Notes: generated by a model from the sequence alone, not told the origin. Positions 1 through 9,041 are shown, counted from the stretch's first letter. The stretch: 56,322 bases of DNA from Pseudoduganella buxea (GCF_009720835.1 NZ_WNKZ01000035.1:1-56322); one strand, 5' to 3'. Translations and numbers: made by a program.

Positions 1-138
1 AATGCGCTCCGACGCCGGCAGCGCCTGCGCCGCCGCGCTGGGCGGTGGGCCGGCATCGTGGCGGGGCCACAACAGGCCCGTCACGGTGGCCAGCAGCAAG
101 ACCAGCATGGCCAGGAAGATCGCGCCACGCCGCTTCAT
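1..138 (-). CDS. Membrane-anchored protein, probable cytochrome c subunit (N-terminal part, cut by window edge)
   Basis: Only the first 46 codons lie in the window. They give a short basic start (MKRRG) followed by one hydrophobic stretch of about 18 residues (AIFLAMLVLLLATVTGLL), then a proline/alanine-rich linker. This is the look of a signal anchor for a periplasmic domain. The start ATG shares four bases (ATGA, 135-138) with the stop of the upstream dihaem cytochrome gene, so the two are almost certainly translated together. By context it is probably a second cytochrome c or another periplasmic electron-transfer subunit, but no haem motif is visible in this fragment, so the function is inferred from its neighbour only. 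Confidence 0.6.
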   Translation of the reverse strand, partial: MKRRGAIFLAMLVLLLATVTGLLWPRHDAGPPPSAAAQALPASERI

Positions 139-851
139 GGCCGCGCTCCTTCCGCTGCGGGCACGCCGCCGCAGGGCAGGGGCAGCGGCGCCGCCAGTGC
201 CGTGGCCGGGCGCACGGTTTCGTCCACGCGCTGGCTGGCCAGCCAGGCCGATACGGCGGCCACGTCGTCCAGCGTCAGGCGGCTGGCCACCAGCGCCATG
301 CAGTCGGGCGACTGGGCCTTGCGCACGCCGTTGCGCCAGGCGCCGAACTGGGCGTTCAGGTAGTCGCGCGGCAGCCCGACCAGGCCGGGAATGGCCGGCG
401 CGACGCCGCCCAGCTGCGCGCCATGACAGGCCACGCAGGCAGGCACCTTGCGGCCCGCGTCGCCTTGCAGCACCAGCGCGCGGCCCCGTTCCAGCTGGGC
501 CGGCGTGGCCTGCACGGGTGCGGGGGCGGCATGGGGCGGATGCTGGGCAGCGAACCAGCCGGCGATCTCGCGCAGGTAGGGCTCGGGCAGCTGGCTGACC
601 ATATACGTCATCATGGGGAACTGGCGCCGGCCGTCGCGGAAATTGCGCAGCTGGTTATACAGGTAGCCTTCGGGCTTGCCGGCCAGGCGCGGGAAGAAGG
701 CGTCGTTGCGGTCCTTCACCTGGTGGCAGGCGAGGCAGGGCGCCAGGCGCTGCTCCAGCGTGTCCGGCGCGGGGGCGGCCACGGCCAGTGGCGGGAGTGC
801 CAGCATGGCCAGCAGGATCAAGGCAGGGCGGAGCGAAATTGAATCAGGCAT
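135..851 (-). CDS. Dihaem c-type cytochrome (cytochrome c4/c553-like)
   Basis: The 238-residue product has a clear Sec signal peptide (LILLAMLALPPLAVAAPAP) and two haem-attachment motifs, CLACH at residues 39-43 and CVACH at 139-143. Each sits at the start of a roughly 90-residue cytochrome c fold, the usual layout of cytochrome c4-type dihaem proteins that pass electrons in the periplasm to terminal oxidases. The reading frame stays open back to an ATG at 902, but the start at 851 puts the signal peptide at the N-terminus and is preferred. The stop overlaps the start of the next gene by four bases, pointing to an operon. Partner oxidase or dehydrogenase is outside the window. Confidence 0.85.
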   Translation of the reverse strand: MPDSISLRPALILLAMLALPPLAVAAPAPDTLEQRLAPCLACHQVKDRNDAFFPRLAGKPEGYLYNQLRNFRDGRRQFPMMTYMVSQLPEPYLREIAGWFAAQHPPHAAPAPVQATPAQLERGRALVLQGDAGRKVPACVACHGAQLGGVAPAIPGLVGLPRDYLNAQFGAWRNGVRKAQSPDCMALVASRLTLDDVAAVSAWLASQRVDETVRPATALAAPLPLPCGGVPAAEGARP

Positions 852-914
852 GCGCGGTTCCCGTTCAAGAAGGCGTGAGCGGCGCCCGCGCCTGTGCTGC
901 AAAGGTGCCCCGTA

Positions 915-1586
915 TCAGGCGGCCGGTGGCGGACGGCGGCGCGGCGCCCGCGGCGGCGGCAGCACATTGCCCAGCGCCAGCCAGTGGCGGTACACGCGCA
1001 GCGCCACCTGGGCATCGTCGGCCGCATACAGGATCTGCTTGTCCGTCAGGCGTGGCGCGGCCCAGTTGGTGGTGGAGATTTTCTTCGACTTGTGCAGCTT
1101 CGTGCCGAAGAACTTGGCGACCGCGCTCTTCGCGCCCAGGTCGTGCTTCTGGCCCGGCACGCGCAGGGCGGTCGACAGGTCGACGATGCGGGCCGGTTCG
1201 ATACCCAGCTTGGCACGTACCCGTTTCACGTCGTCGGACAGGCCGAAGCCCAGTTTCAGCACGTCTTCCGCCTCCAGGATCGCTTTCAGCGCCGGCACCA
1301 GCGGGGCGCTGTCCGGGCCGATCTGGAACAGCCAGGCGCGCTGCTCGTCGGCAAACTGCACCAGATGCGGTCCGTCCGAGCCCTGGCCCTTGACGAAGGT
1401 GGGCTTTGATTCGGTATCGAAGCCGATCGCGTCACAGGCCAGCAGCGCCTGTTGCGCCGCTTCGGCCTCCTGCACCGTGCGCACCAGGTGCACGTCGGTC
1501 AGGGCGATGCCGTGATACGGCGGCAGTTCCGCGTCAGGCGCGGTGCTGCCAGCGCGGTCCGGGGATTGCACTGCCACCGCGACCAT
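915..1586 (-). CDS. RNase D-like 3'-5' exonuclease (DEDDy family)
   Basis: The 223-residue protein is essentially one DnaQ-like 3'-5' exonuclease domain. The first acidic pair is in FDTES (Asp57, Glu59), the second motif is near the acidic LSDD (about 117-120), and the third is YAADD (Tyr187, Asp190/191), which marks the DEDDy subgroup that contains RNase D. The HRDC domains of true RNase D are absent, so this is a short stand-alone exonuclease, likely acting on RNA or DNA 3' ends in the cytoplasm. Its ATG overlaps the stop of the ProQ-like gene (TGATG), so the two are translationally coupled. The substrate cannot be read from sequence. Confidence 0.85.
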   Translation of the reverse strand: MVAVAVQSPDRAGSTAPDAELPPYHGIALTDVHLVRTVQEAEAAQQALLACDAIGFDTESKPTFVKGQGSDGPHLVQFADEQRAWLFQIGPDSAPLVPALKAILEAEDVLKLGFGLSDDVKRVRAKLGIEPARIVDLSTALRVPGQKHDLGAKSAVAKFFGTKLHKSKKISTTNWAAPRLTDKQILYAADDAQVALRVYRHWLALGNVLPPPRAPRRRPPPAA

Positions 1587-2179
1587 CAGCCTTTGCGGGA
1601 GAATTTGGCGGTCAGCTGTTCCAGCTTTTCCTGGCGGCGACGGTTGCTTTCCTCTTCCGCGGCGGCGTCCCGTTCGGCCTTCTTGCGCTCGGCCTCCTTG
1701 CGGAAGCGTTCCTGCAAGGTGTCCTTGGCGTGCTTGCGGTGCACGTCCGTCACTTCGGCGCCCTTGCTCCCGTCCAGGTTATAACGGACGGTGGCTTTTT
1801 CCATGGTGCGCAGGTAACGCTGCGAACCCGTGTGGATGCCCAGCGCAGCGCGCATCAGCTTGCGGTCGATGCCCGGCACCTGGGCCAGGATCTGCTTGTC
1901 GATACCGATCGACAGGGGCAGGCAATCGCGGAACGGCGCGAACTGCTGCTGCAGGGATTTGAGCAGCGCGCGTGCGCTGGTCGGGCCCGTGGCCTGGCCG
2001 GCGGGCGCAGTCGCATCAAGCGCTGGCGCGGCAGGCGTTTCGGCCGCATCGCTGCCGGCGCCTTCGGCGTCAGTGGCGTTGTCGGTCGGATTGCCGATCG
2101 CACCGGCGATCGTGTCGTTGCCCGGGGTGGCGATGGGTTCGGCGCCGTCGGCGGGCTGGGAGGTAAGGCTAGTGTTCAT
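1586..2179 (-). CDS. proQ: ProQ/FinO-family RNA chaperone
   Basis: The protein of about 197 residues has a low-complexity Ala/Thr/Asp-rich N-terminal third, then a ProQ/FinO domain (ARALLKSLQQQFAPF through LPLSIGI and MRAALGIHTGS to YL), and a long charged Lys/Arg/Glu helix at the C-terminus. ProQ/FinO proteins bind structured RNAs, especially 3' terminator hairpins, and act in small-RNA regulation. I chose the ATG at 2179 (MNTSLTSQ); a GTG three codons upstream at 2188 is possible. Neither has a strong Shine-Dalgarno. It forms a two-gene unit with the downstream exonuclease. The domain is clear; equivalence to E. coli ProQ is not shown. Confidence 0.85.
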   Translation of the reverse strand: MNTSLTSQPADGAEPIATPGNDTIAGAIGNPTDNATDAEGAGSDAAETPAAPALDATAPAGQATGPTSARALLKSLQQQFAPFRDCLPLSIGIDKQILAQVPGIDRKLMRAALGIHTGSQRYLRTMEKATVRYNLDGSKGAEVTDVHRKHAKDTLQERFRKEAERKKAERDAAAEEESNRRRQEKLEQLTAKFSRKG

Positions 2180-2300
2180 CGACTTCACAGATTAAGCAAG
2201 AGGCGCCAGCATACCATGTGCGCGGGCCCGGCGCGTTGCAATTTCAATCATGATGCGGGTTTTGCCACGAGGGTGGCCGCATGATTAAGACGGGGCTGCA

Positions 2301-2329
2301 TGTAAAACCATCGCGAATCCGTGTATAAT
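2301..2329 (+). promoter_or_regulatory. Sigma-70 promoter upstream of rpoD leader
   Basis: A perfect -10 box TATAAT (2324-2329) lies 17 bp after TGTAAA (2301-2306), an acceptable -35 element. Transcription would begin near 2336 and read through the leader toward rpoD. Confidence 0.6.
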
Positions 2330-2335
2330 GACCGA

Positions 2336-2616
2336 CGCACCAAATGCAGCACGGTGTGGAATCCGTTTGGCCAAGAGTTAGTTCAGTTTGATCGAGAGTA
2401 CCCCGCGGTTCCCTGCACAGGGTTTTCCGCATGGCGGGTGTGGAAATCACCCGCGAGCCGTGACGACGACGCTGGCAGCGTTGCGCGACGAGGTGGCGTC
2501 ATGCGCCGCCGCCGCGCCCGAGCCGCGTTGTGCGCAGGCAGGCATGTGCCATCTCTTCTTGTACTGAAACCACTGGATGAACTATGCGGTAGCAAGCCCG
2601 TTCGACGGGCTTTTTT
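2336..2616 (+). ncRNA. Candidate leader or small RNA upstream of rpoD
   Basis: Between the promoter and the terminator at 2594-2616 lies about 280 nt of sequence with clear secondary structure: the stem CCCTG/CAGGG near 2411-2422 and a perfect 7-bp stem GCGGGTG/CACCCGC near 2433-2453. It does not resemble tmRNA, RNase P RNA, SRP RNA or a tRNA by eye. It may be an attenuating 5' leader of rpoD or an independent small RNA. Existence as a stable RNA is inferred from promoter plus terminator only. Confidence 0.4.
2594..2616 (+). terminator. Intrinsic terminator inside the rpoD leader
   Basis: The stem AAGCCCG / CGGGCTT with a five-base TTCGA loop is followed by a run of six T. It lies 107 bp before the rpoD ATG, so it either ends a separate RNA or attenuates rpoD. 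Confidence 0.75.
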
Positions 2617-2722
2617 CATTCAGGATGATCCCCATATACGTACCAATGTGGCCCGTTTTTGCAGGCCATGCTGGATTGTTCACTTGCGCCGCGCCCCGTT
2701 GCGTGGCACAGAGAGATATTTG

Positions 2723-5167
2723 ATGACGACGAAAACGCCGAAAACCTTAACGCTGTCCGCCAAAAAACCGCGCACCGAAGCGGCGCCGCTGGCGGTAACG
2801 AAGACCACCTTATCCTATGTGATCGATAATGCGCAAGAGGCTGCCGGCAAAGTGACCGTCGTGAAGAAGACCCGTCCGCGCCTGGTGGCCGTGCCGGGCC
2901 AGGAAGAGGCTGCCGATGCGCCGCTGGCCGCCGTTGCCGCCGACTCTGGCGATGCCGCCGTCGCTGCCGCACCGGCCGTGCCGAAGGCGCCCGTGGTGCG
3001 CGTGCGCAAGGCAAAGCTGGACAAGTCCGCCGCCGTCATCGATCCGGCCCTGCCGCCGACGGCGCCCGCCGCCGTCAGCCAGGTCACGGACGCTGCCACC
3101 CTGGCCTCGATCGACACCTCCGGCTACCTGCTGCCGTCCGTGAAGGTGCCGGGCCGCCGCGGCCGCAAGCCGAGCGAATTCACGCCCGAAAACGACGAAG
3201 TGGCGGCCCTGAACGCCGTCGAGCGCGCCGAACTGAAGGCCGCGTCGAAAGCACGCGAACGCAAGGCCAAGGGCCTGGACGCGCTGGGCAGCGCCGAAGG
3301 CATGTCGCAGGAAGACCTGGAAAAGCGCCGCCAGCAGTTCAAGAACCTGATCAACATGGGCAAGGAGCGCGGCTTCCTGACCTATGCCGAGATCAACGAC
3401 CAGCTGCCGGAAAGTATCGTCGAGCCGGAAGCCATCGAAGGCATCATCGCCACCTTCAACGACATGGGTATCGCCGTCTACGAACGCGCGCCCGATGCCG
3501 ACAGCCTGCTGCTGTCCGATAACGTGGCCACCGCCGCCAGCGACGACGAAGTCGAAGCCGCCGCCGCCACCGCGCTGTCCACCGTCGATTCCGATTTCGG
3601 CCGCACCACGGACCCGGTCCGCATGTACATGCGTGAAATGGGCGCCGTCGCGCTGCTGACCCGCGAAGGCGAGATCGAGATCGCCAAGCGCATCGAGGAA
3701 GGCCTGCGCGACATGATCCAGGCCATCTCCGCCTGCCCGACGACGATCGCCGAGATCGTGGCCCTGGCCGAGAAGATCGAAAGCGACGAGATGAAGGTCG
3801 ACGACGTCGTCGACGGCTTCGTCGATCCGGAAGAGACGTCGGCCCCGGTGGCACCGGCGCGCGCCGTCAGCAACCCGGACGACGACGACGAGGAAGAGCT
3901 GGAAGAGGAAGAAGAGGACGGCGACGCCAATGGCGGCGCGGCCGGCTTCTCGACCGAGCAGCTGGTGCAGCTGAAGGTCGACGCGCTGGAGCGCTTCGCC
4001 GTCATCTCGGCCCAGTTCGACAAGATGCGCAAGGCCGGCTTCGGCACCGCCGCCTACCAGAAGGCCCAGGGCATCATCTCGGCCGAGCTGCTGTCGATCC
4101 GCTTCACCGCGAAAGTGGTGGAGAAGCTGTGCGACACCTTGCGCGGCCAGATGGAACAGGTACGTGGCATCGAGCGCGCCGTGCTGGAACTGTGCGTGAA
4201 CCGCTGCGGCATGCCGCGCGCCCACTTCATCAAGGTCTTCCCGGGCAACGAGACGAACCTGGACTGGGTCGACGGCGAAGTCGGCGCGGGCCACCCGTAC
4301 AGCATCGTCCTGGGCCGCAATGTCCCGGCCATCAAGGAACTGCAGAACAAGATGATCGACCTGCAGGAGCGTGTCGCGCTGCCGCTGGCCGACCTGCGCA
4401 AGATCAACAAGCAGATGGCGGCCGGCGAGAAGCGCGCCCGTCACGCCAAGCGCGAAATGACGGTGGCCAACCTGCGCCTGGTGATCTCGATCGCGAAAAA
4501 GTACATCAACCGCGGCCTGCAGTTCCTCGACCTGATCCAGGAAGGCAATATCGGCCTGCTGAAGGCGGTGGACAAGTTCGAATACCGCCGCGGCTACAAG
4601 TTCTCCACGTATGCGACGTGGTGGATTCGCCAGGCCATCACCCGTTCGATCGCCGACATGGCCCGCACCATCCGCGTACCGGTGCACATGATCGAGACGA
4701 TCAACAAGATGAACCGCATCAGCCGCCAGATCATGCAGGAAACGGGCAGCGAGCCGGATATGGCGACCCTGGCCGTCAAGATGGAGATGCCGGAATCGAA
4801 GGTGCGCGAGATCATGAAGATCGCCAAGGAACCCATTTCGATGGAAACCCCGATGGGCGAGGACGGCGATTCGCAGCTGGGCGACTTCATCGAGGACAAC
4901 ACCACCCTGGCGCCGCTGGACGCCGCGCTGCATGCGTCGATGCGCAACGTGATCAAGGAAGTGCTGGACTCGCTGACCCCGCGCGAAGCGAAGGTGCTGC
5001 GCATGCGCTACGGCGTCGAGATGTCGAACGACCACACGCTGGAAGAAGTGGGCAAGCAGTTCGACGTCACGCGCGAACGTATCCGCCAGATCGAAGCGAA
5101 GGCCATGAGCAAGCTGCGCCAGCCGTCGCGTTCGGACAAGCTGAAGACCTTCCTGACTCAAAACTGA
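2723..5167 (+). CDS. rpoD: RNA polymerase primary sigma factor RpoD (sigma-70)
   Basis: This 814-residue protein is the housekeeping sigma factor. After an Ala/Lys-rich, poorly conserved N-terminal extension comes region 1.1 (the helix around [18 protein letters not shown]), an acidic non-conserved region with a run of Glu (near residues 390-400), region 2 with [15 protein letters not shown] (DNA melting and -10 recognition), region 3 ([12 protein letters not shown]) and region 4.2 with the helix-turn-helix [20 protein letters not shown]. It is longer than the 613-residue E. coli protein mainly because of the N-terminal extension, as is usual in betaproteobacteria. The start ATG at 2723 (MTTKTPKTL) is chosen over in-frame upstream codons because those fall in the structured leader. 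Confidence 0.97.
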   Translation: MTTKTPKTLTLSAKKPRTEAAPLAVTKTTLSYVIDNAQEAAGKVTVVKKTRPRLVAVPGQEEAADAPLAAVAADSGDAAVAAAPAVPKAPVVRVRKAKLDKSAAVIDPALPPTAPAAVSQVTDAATLASIDTSGYLLPSVKVPGRRGRKPSEFTPENDEVAALNAVERAELKAASKARERKAKGLDALGSAEGMSQEDLEKRRQQFKNLINMGKERGFLTYAEINDQLPESIVEPEAIEGIIATFNDMGIAVYERAPDADSLLLSDNVATAASDDEVEAAAATALSTVDSDFGRTTDPVRMYMREMGAVALLTREGEIEIAKRIEEGLRDMIQAISACPTTIAEIVALAEKIESDEMKVDDVVDGFVDPEETSAPVAPARAVSNPDDDDEEELEEEEEDGDANGGAAGFSTEQLVQLKVDALERFAVISAQFDKMRKAGFGTAAYQKAQGIISAELLSIRFTAKVVEKLCDTLRGQMEQVRGIERAVLELCVNRCGMPRAHFIKVFPGNETNLDWVDGEVGAGHPYSIVLGRNVPAIKELQNKMIDLQERVALPLADLRKINKQMAAGEKRARHAKREMTVANLRLVISIAKKYINRGLQFLDLIQEGNIGLLKAVDKFEYRRGYKFSTYATWWIRQAITRSIADMARTIRVPVHMIETINKMNRISRQIMQETGSEPDMATLAVKMEMPESKVREIMKIAKEPISMETPMGEDGDSQLGDFIEDNTTLAPLDAALHASMRNVIKEVLDSLTPREAKVLRMRYGVEMSNDHTLEEVGKQFDVTRERIRQIEAKAMSKLRQPSRSDKLKTFLTQN

Positions 5168-5216
5168 TCTTGCAAAACTGATGACTCCAAACCGATCCCG
5201 CCGGATCGGTCATCGA

Positions 5217-5243
5217 GGGAAGCCCACGGGCTTCCCTTTTTTT
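5217..5243 (+). terminator. rpoD terminator
   Basis: A perfect 9-bp stem GGGAAGCCC / GGGCTTCCC with a two-base gap is followed by seven T. A second hairpin (ACCGATCC / GGATCGGT, 5191-5210) sits just before it. Confidence 0.9.
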
Positions 5244-5263
5244 GCCCGCAGGGTTTGCAGCGT

Positions 5264-6208
5264 TCAGTAGGGCGCGCCCGTCACGTCCAGCTTTACGCGC
5301 CAGATCGCGCCCGCGCCCGTGATGAACAGCGTCTTGCCGTCGTCGCCACCGAAGGCGGCGTTCGTCACGTTGGCGTCGACACGGATCGTGGCCAGTTCGC
5401 CCCCGCGTGGCGAGAACACGCGCAGCCGGCGCGCGCTATGTTCGGTGACGTACAGGTTGCCGTGGCAGTCCACCGTCATGCCGTCCGGGCCATCGAGACC
5501 GGCCACCAGCAGCCGTCCCGGTGCCGGCCTGCCGTCCGCGATGGCATGGGCGTGCAAGGCGCCGTCCGCAGCCGTGACGTACAAGGTGTCGCCGGCGGGC
5601 GAGAGTGCGATGCCGTTCGGATTGCGGCGGCTGCCGTCGACCAGCGTGACGTCGCCATTCGTGCCGACCCGGTACACGCCGGTGACGGGCTGGCCGCCCG
5701 GCGCCGCCGCCTTCTGGTAGTCCGGATCGGTGAAATACAGCGTGCCGTCGGCGGCGATGGCGATATCGTTGGGCGAGTTGAAGACAGCGCCCATGTAGCT
5801 CGCCGCGACGGCGACACGCTTGCCGCCACCCGGCGGATACGCCGCCACGGCCTTGTCCTTGTGCGTGGCGGCGACCAGCGCACCGCGGGCGTCCACCGCG
5901 AGGCCATTGCTGCCGCTGTCCTCGACGACGGTGACGACGCTGTCGCCGGACGACAGCTTGCGGATGCGCGAAGGGAAGGGGGCACTCGTGGCGAAATCGG
6001 AAAAGTACAGGGCGCCGCCCCGCCACACGGGGCCTTCGTACAGGCTGGCGCCTTCGCGGCTCGGCTGCACGGCAGCGATTCGCTGCGCGGCCAGCTCGCC
6101 CTTTGGCGCCTGGCCGCAGGAAGCGGCGAGGGCAGCAGGGCCGGTCAGCAGCAGCGCCGCAAGGATCGACAGGCGGAAGGTGGCGGTCATTGTCATGGTC
6201 ATGGTCAT
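5264..6208 (-). CDS. SMP-30/gluconolactonase-like secreted lactonase
   Basis: The product (about 314 residues) has a signal peptide and a six-bladed propeller typical of the SMP-30/gluconolactonase/LRE family, whose members hydrolyse sugar lactones or related esters with one divalent metal. The metal ligands are visible in EGPVW, in SPNDIAIAADGTLYFTDP and in the later GPDGMTVD; NPNGIALSPAGDTLYV is a further blade. The start is uncertain: four in-frame ATG codons occur in a hexamer repeat (6208, 6202, 6196, 6190), and a GTG lies at 6244. All give a plausible signal peptide. It is secreted to the periplasm or outside. The substrate is unknown, and the gene stands alone, divergent from the reductase at 6297. 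Confidence 0.85.
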   Translation of the reverse strand: MTMTMTMTATFRLSILAALLLTGPAALAASCGQAPKGELAAQRIAAVQPSREGASLYEGPVWRGGALYFSDFATSAPFPSRIRKLSSGDSVVTVVEDSGSNGLAVDARGALVAATHKDKAVAAYPPGGGKRVAVAASYMGAVFNSPNDIAIAADGTLYFTDPDYQKAAAPGGQPVTGVYRVGTNGDVTLVDGSRRNPNGIALSPAGDTLYVTAADGALHAHAIADGRPAPGRLLVAGLDGPDGMTVDCHGNLYVTEHSARRLRVFSPRGGELATIRVDANVTNAAFGGDDGKTLFITGAGAIWRVKLDVTGAPY

Positions 6209-6296
6209 GGCGATGTGGTGGCGGAAGGAGAAGCCCGGCCTCACTATACGTTATCATTTCGGTCACAAGATTTTTAATACGGGAGATGGAACGGCA

Positions 6297-7274
6297 ATGA
6301 AGACATGCATCGTGGGTGCCGGCGCGGTCGGCGGCTTTATCGGCGCGCGGCTGGCGGCCAGCGGCATCGCCACCAGCGCGCTGGCGCGGGGCGCCACCTT
6401 GGCGGCATTGCGGGAACACGGCTGGCGGCTGCATGAGGCGGGCCAGCTGGTGCAGGCGCCCGTAACGGCTTCGGACGACGCGGCCGACCTGGGCGTGCAG
6501 GACCTGGTCGTCATCGCCGTCAAGGGGCCGGCCCTGGGCCAGGTGGCGCCGGCGATCGGACCGTTGCTGGGGCCCGATACGGTGGTGCTGCCGGCCATGA
6601 ACGGCGTGCCCTGGTGGTTCGCGGAAGGCGCTTCGCCGCTGCCGGGCGGGCCGCTGGACAGCGTCGATCCGGGTGGCGCCGTCGGCGCGGCCGTTCCGTA
6701 CCGTCACCTGCTCGGCTGCGTCATCCACGCTTCCACGTCCACCGTGGCGCCGGGTGTCGTGCAGCACCGCATGGGCAATGGCCTGATCGTCGGCGAACCA
6801 GATGGCGGCGTGTCCGCGCGGGCGCGCCACGTCAGCGAGGTGCTGGGCGGGGCGGGCTTCGCCGTCACGCTGTCCGAACGCATCCGCTACGATATCTGGT
6901 ACAAGTTGTGGGGCAATATGACGACCAATCCCGTCACGGCCATCACGGGCGCGACGGCCGACCGCCTGCTGGACGATCCGCTGGCCAGCGCCTTCTGCAT
7001 CGCGGCCATGCGCGAGGCCGGCTTGGTGGGCGCGCGTATCGGCTGCGCCATCGACGAGACGCCGGAAGACCGCCATGGCGTCACGCGCAAGCTGGGCGCG
7101 TTCAAGACGTCGATGCTGCAGGATGTCGAGGCGGGCCGGCCCATCGAGCTGGACAACATCGTCGGCGCCGTGCGCGAGATCGGCCAGCGCGTCGGCGTGG
7201 CCACGCCGAATATCGACGCGCTGTTCGGGCTGACCCGGCTGTTCGCCCGCACGCGCGGACTGTATCCGGCGTGA
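6297..7274 (+). CDS. panE: 2-dehydropantoate 2-reductase (ketopantoate reductase family)
   Basis: The 325-residue protein begins with a Rossmann dinucleotide fold (CIVGAGAVGGFIGARL) and carries the family's catalytic lysine region (YDIWYKLWGNMTTNP) and the C-terminal ApbA/PanE helical domain. The family reduces 2-dehydropantoate to pantoate with NADPH for coenzyme A synthesis. Paralogues acting on other 2-oxo acids are common, so the exact substrate is not certain. The ATG at 6297 is preceded by GGGAG at a workable distance. The gene is not next to other pantothenate genes. Confidence 0.85.
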   Translation: MKTCIVGAGAVGGFIGARLAASGIATSALARGATLAALREHGWRLHEAGQLVQAPVTASDDAADLGVQDLVVIAVKGPALGQVAPAIGPLLGPDTVVLPAMNGVPWWFAEGASPLPGGPLDSVDPGGAVGAAVPYRHLLGCVIHASTSTVAPGVVQHRMGNGLIVGEPDGGVSARARHVSEVLGGAGFAVTLSERIRYDIWYKLWGNMTTNPVTAITGATADRLLDDPLASAFCIAAMREAGLVGARIGCAIDETPEDRHGVTRKLGAFKTSMLQDVEAGRPIELDNIVGAVREIGQRVGVATPNIDALFGLTRLFARTRGLYPA

Positions 7275-7309
7275 GATCCAGCTTGAGATCGGGCTTGAGA
7301 AACGCGGGC

Positions 7310-7657
7310 TTACACCTTGCGCACGAACTCGGTCTTCAGGCTCATCGCGCCGAAGCCGTCGATCTTGCAGTCGATATCGTGGTCGGCATCGACCAGGCGG
7401 ATGTTCCTGACCTTCGTGCCCTGCTTGATGACGCCGCCGGAACCCTTCGGTTTCAGGTCCTTGATGATGGTGACGGTATCGCCGTCCTGCAGCACGTTGC
7501 CGGAAGCGTCGCGGTAGACCCGGGCCGTATTGGTGGAATCAGGCGCCGCCTCGGCCTTGGCCGGCCACTCGTGCGCGCACTCGGGACACACCAGGCTGGC
7601 GCCATCCTCGTAGGTGAATTCGGACGCGCATTGCGGGCAGGGTGGCAGGGTGCTCAT
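7310..7657 (-). CDS. yjdM: Zinc-ribbon protein YjdM (PhnA family)
   Basis: The 115-residue product has two CxxC zinc knuckles near its start (Cys7/Cys10 and Cys24/Cys27), then the compact SH3-like PhnA domain with [16 protein letters not shown] and a lysine-rich tail (KTEFVRKV). Its length matches E. coli YjdM, once called PhnA for its nearness to phosphonate genes; its biochemical role is not settled. The start [10 protein letters not shown] is preferred to an in-frame ATG 24 codons upstream because the family begins there. It is divergent from the GNAT gene, with 34 bp between starts. Confidence 0.9.
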   Translation of the reverse strand: MSTLPPCPQCASEFTYEDGASLVCPECAHEWPAKAEAAPDSTNTARVYRDASGNVLQDGDTVTIIKDLKPKGSGGVIKQGTKVRNIRLVDADHDIDCKIDGFGAMSLKTEFVRKV

Positions 7658-7691
7658 GGTGGAACTTTCGAAAAAGGAGAAAGTATACTGT

Positions 7692-8384
7692 ATGGGAATG
7701 ACTGAGCAGGGGCTGGCCGGGCTGGCCAATCCCGTCTGGGCCGCCCTGCACGGCGGCCAGCGCCAACTGGCGCAACCGCTCGGTGCGATGCGGCGTTACC
7801 CGCCCGATGTGGCGCCGTTCGCCGCCGTGCCGGAGGAAGGCATGCCGGTGCCGGCCGGGGACCTGGCGCTCTTGCGCGAGGACGTGTTCTTCGTCGGGGC
7901 CATCCCGGCCGTGCCGCCCGGCTGGGAAGTGCGTGAACTGGGTGGCGTGACGCAGATGGTCTATACGGGCGGCGCCATCGCCGCACCGCCGCGCGAAGGC
8001 GTGACGCTGCTCGACCCGCTCGACCCGGCCATGCAGGAATTGACTGACGTCGCCTTTCCCGGCTACTTCCGCGCGCGCACCGGCACGATGGGCCGCTACT
8101 TCGGCATCTTCGACCAGGGCCGGCTGGTGGCCCTGTCGGGCGAACGGATGGACATGGGCGAAGCGCGCGAAGTAAGCGCCGTCTGCACCCGGCCCGGCTA
8201 CATGGGGCGTGGCTACGCGGCGCTGCTGGTGCGCCACGTCATGCATGCGATGCAGGAAGATGGCATCACGCCGATGCTGCACGTGGGCAGCGGCAATGCG
8301 CGGGCCATCGGAATCTACGAGGCGCTGGGATTCATTCGGGTGCGTCAGCTGCGGCATGCGCGACTGGTGCTGCCGCCCCCTTGA
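7692..8384 (+). CDS. GNAT-family N-acetyltransferase
   Basis: The 230-residue protein ends in a GNAT acyl-CoA binding fold ([19 protein letters not shown] as motif A, then [13 protein letters not shown] as motif B). It has the FR47-like arrangement, with a longer N-terminal half of unknown role. Such enzymes move an acetyl group from acetyl-CoA to an amine on a small molecule or protein; the substrate is not predictable here. The start at 7692 is supported by an AGGAG about 12 bp upstream. Its stop is immediately followed, with no spacer, by the stop of the convergent gene (TGATCA across 8382-8387). Confidence 0.8.
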   Translation: MGMTEQGLAGLANPVWAALHGGQRQLAQPLGAMRRYPPDVAPFAAVPEEGMPVPAGDLALLREDVFFVGAIPAVPPGWEVRELGGVTQMVYTGGAIAAPPREGVTLLDPLDPAMQELTDVAFPGYFRARTGTMGRYFGIFDQGRLVALSGERMDMGEAREVSAVCTRPGYMGRGYAALLVRHVMHAMQEDGITPMLHVGSGNARAIGIYEALGFIRVRQLRHARLVLPPP

Positions 8385-9041
8385 TCAATCGCCCGCCTTG
8401 ATCCCACCCAGGCCGCTGGCGGACTTGTTCAAGGTCTTCGGGTGGCCGTAGTAGACCACGTTGCCCAGCCCCCGCACGACGGCGTTCAGGGTCTGGCTGG
8501 CGTGCACGGAGACTTCGCCGATGCCTTCGAAATTGACGTCGGCGCGCTCGGACTGCAGGCTGCGCGTGTCGACCTGGCCGACGCCTTGCGCCTTCAGCCG
8601 CAGCCATTTGGTGCGGCCCTTGGCGGAAAGCCGGCCGGCGCCCTGGAACTGGATGTCGATGCGCTCTTCGTTGACGTGGTCGATGTCGACTTCGCCGGCG
8701 CCTTCGACGATGACCTTGACGAGGTTCGGCATCGTCACGACGATCTTGCCCGTGTCGGTAGACTGCGTGGCCTTGCCCGGATAGTCGATCAGCAGCTCGC
8801 CATCCTTTACCGTCGTGCGCAGCTTGCCGATGAATTCGCCGTTGCCGCTGACCTTCACGGATTGCGCCTTGCCGGCCAGGATCTGCAGGTCGATCGGGCC
8901 CTTGACGGCAATCGCCCGGAACGGCGCCAGGGTGCGCTGGTCGTCGGCCGCATGGGCGGCAGGCAGCATGGCGAGCATGCCGGCGGACAGGGCGGTAAAG
9001 AAGGCGGCGGAGGCGATGGACAGAGACGGCGGACGAAGCAT
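8385..9041 (-). CDS. DUF2807 (head-GIN) secreted protein
   Basis: The 218-residue protein has a signal peptide ending near AAHAAD and a right-handed beta-helix-like DUF2807 domain built of short repeats such as VIVEGAGEVDIDHVN, IQFQGAGRLSAKG and VNFEGIGEVSVHAS. Members are exported, of unknown function, and often found singly in proteobacteria and Bacteroidetes. The start MLRPPSLS is chosen because it places the signal peptide at the N-terminus; the frame is open 40 codons further. It lies tail-to-tail against the GNAT gene with no intergenic base. Confidence 0.8.
   Translation of the reverse strand: MLRPPSLSIASAAFFTALSAGMLAMLPAAHAADDQRTLAPFRAIAVKGPIDLQILAGKAQSVKVSGNGEFIGKLRTTVKDGELLIDYPGKATQSTDTGKIVVTMPNLVKVIVEGAGEVDIDHVNEERIDIQFQGAGRLSAKGRTKWLRLKAQGVGQVDTRSLQSERADVNFEGIGEVSVHASQTLNAVVRGLGNVVYYGHPKTLNKSASGLGGIKAGD

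Larger units (their letters stand above)
2180..2722. other. Intergenic region between proQ and rpoD
   Basis: This 543-bp gap has no convincing protein gene. It holds the outward start region of the ProQ gene, a good sigma-70 promoter (2301-2329), a roughly 280-nt transcribed stretch with hairpins, a strong terminator (2594-2616) and about 105 nt of untranslated sequence before the rpoD ATG. The rpoD frame stays open through the whole region, but the codons upstream of 2723 do not look like sigma factor sequence. Confidence 0.7.

Noticed and set aside
2336..2616. rpoD leader considered as tmRNA, RNase P RNA, SRP RNA or 6S RNA
   Set aside because: None of the conserved sequence or end-pairing features of these RNAs could be recognised by eye.
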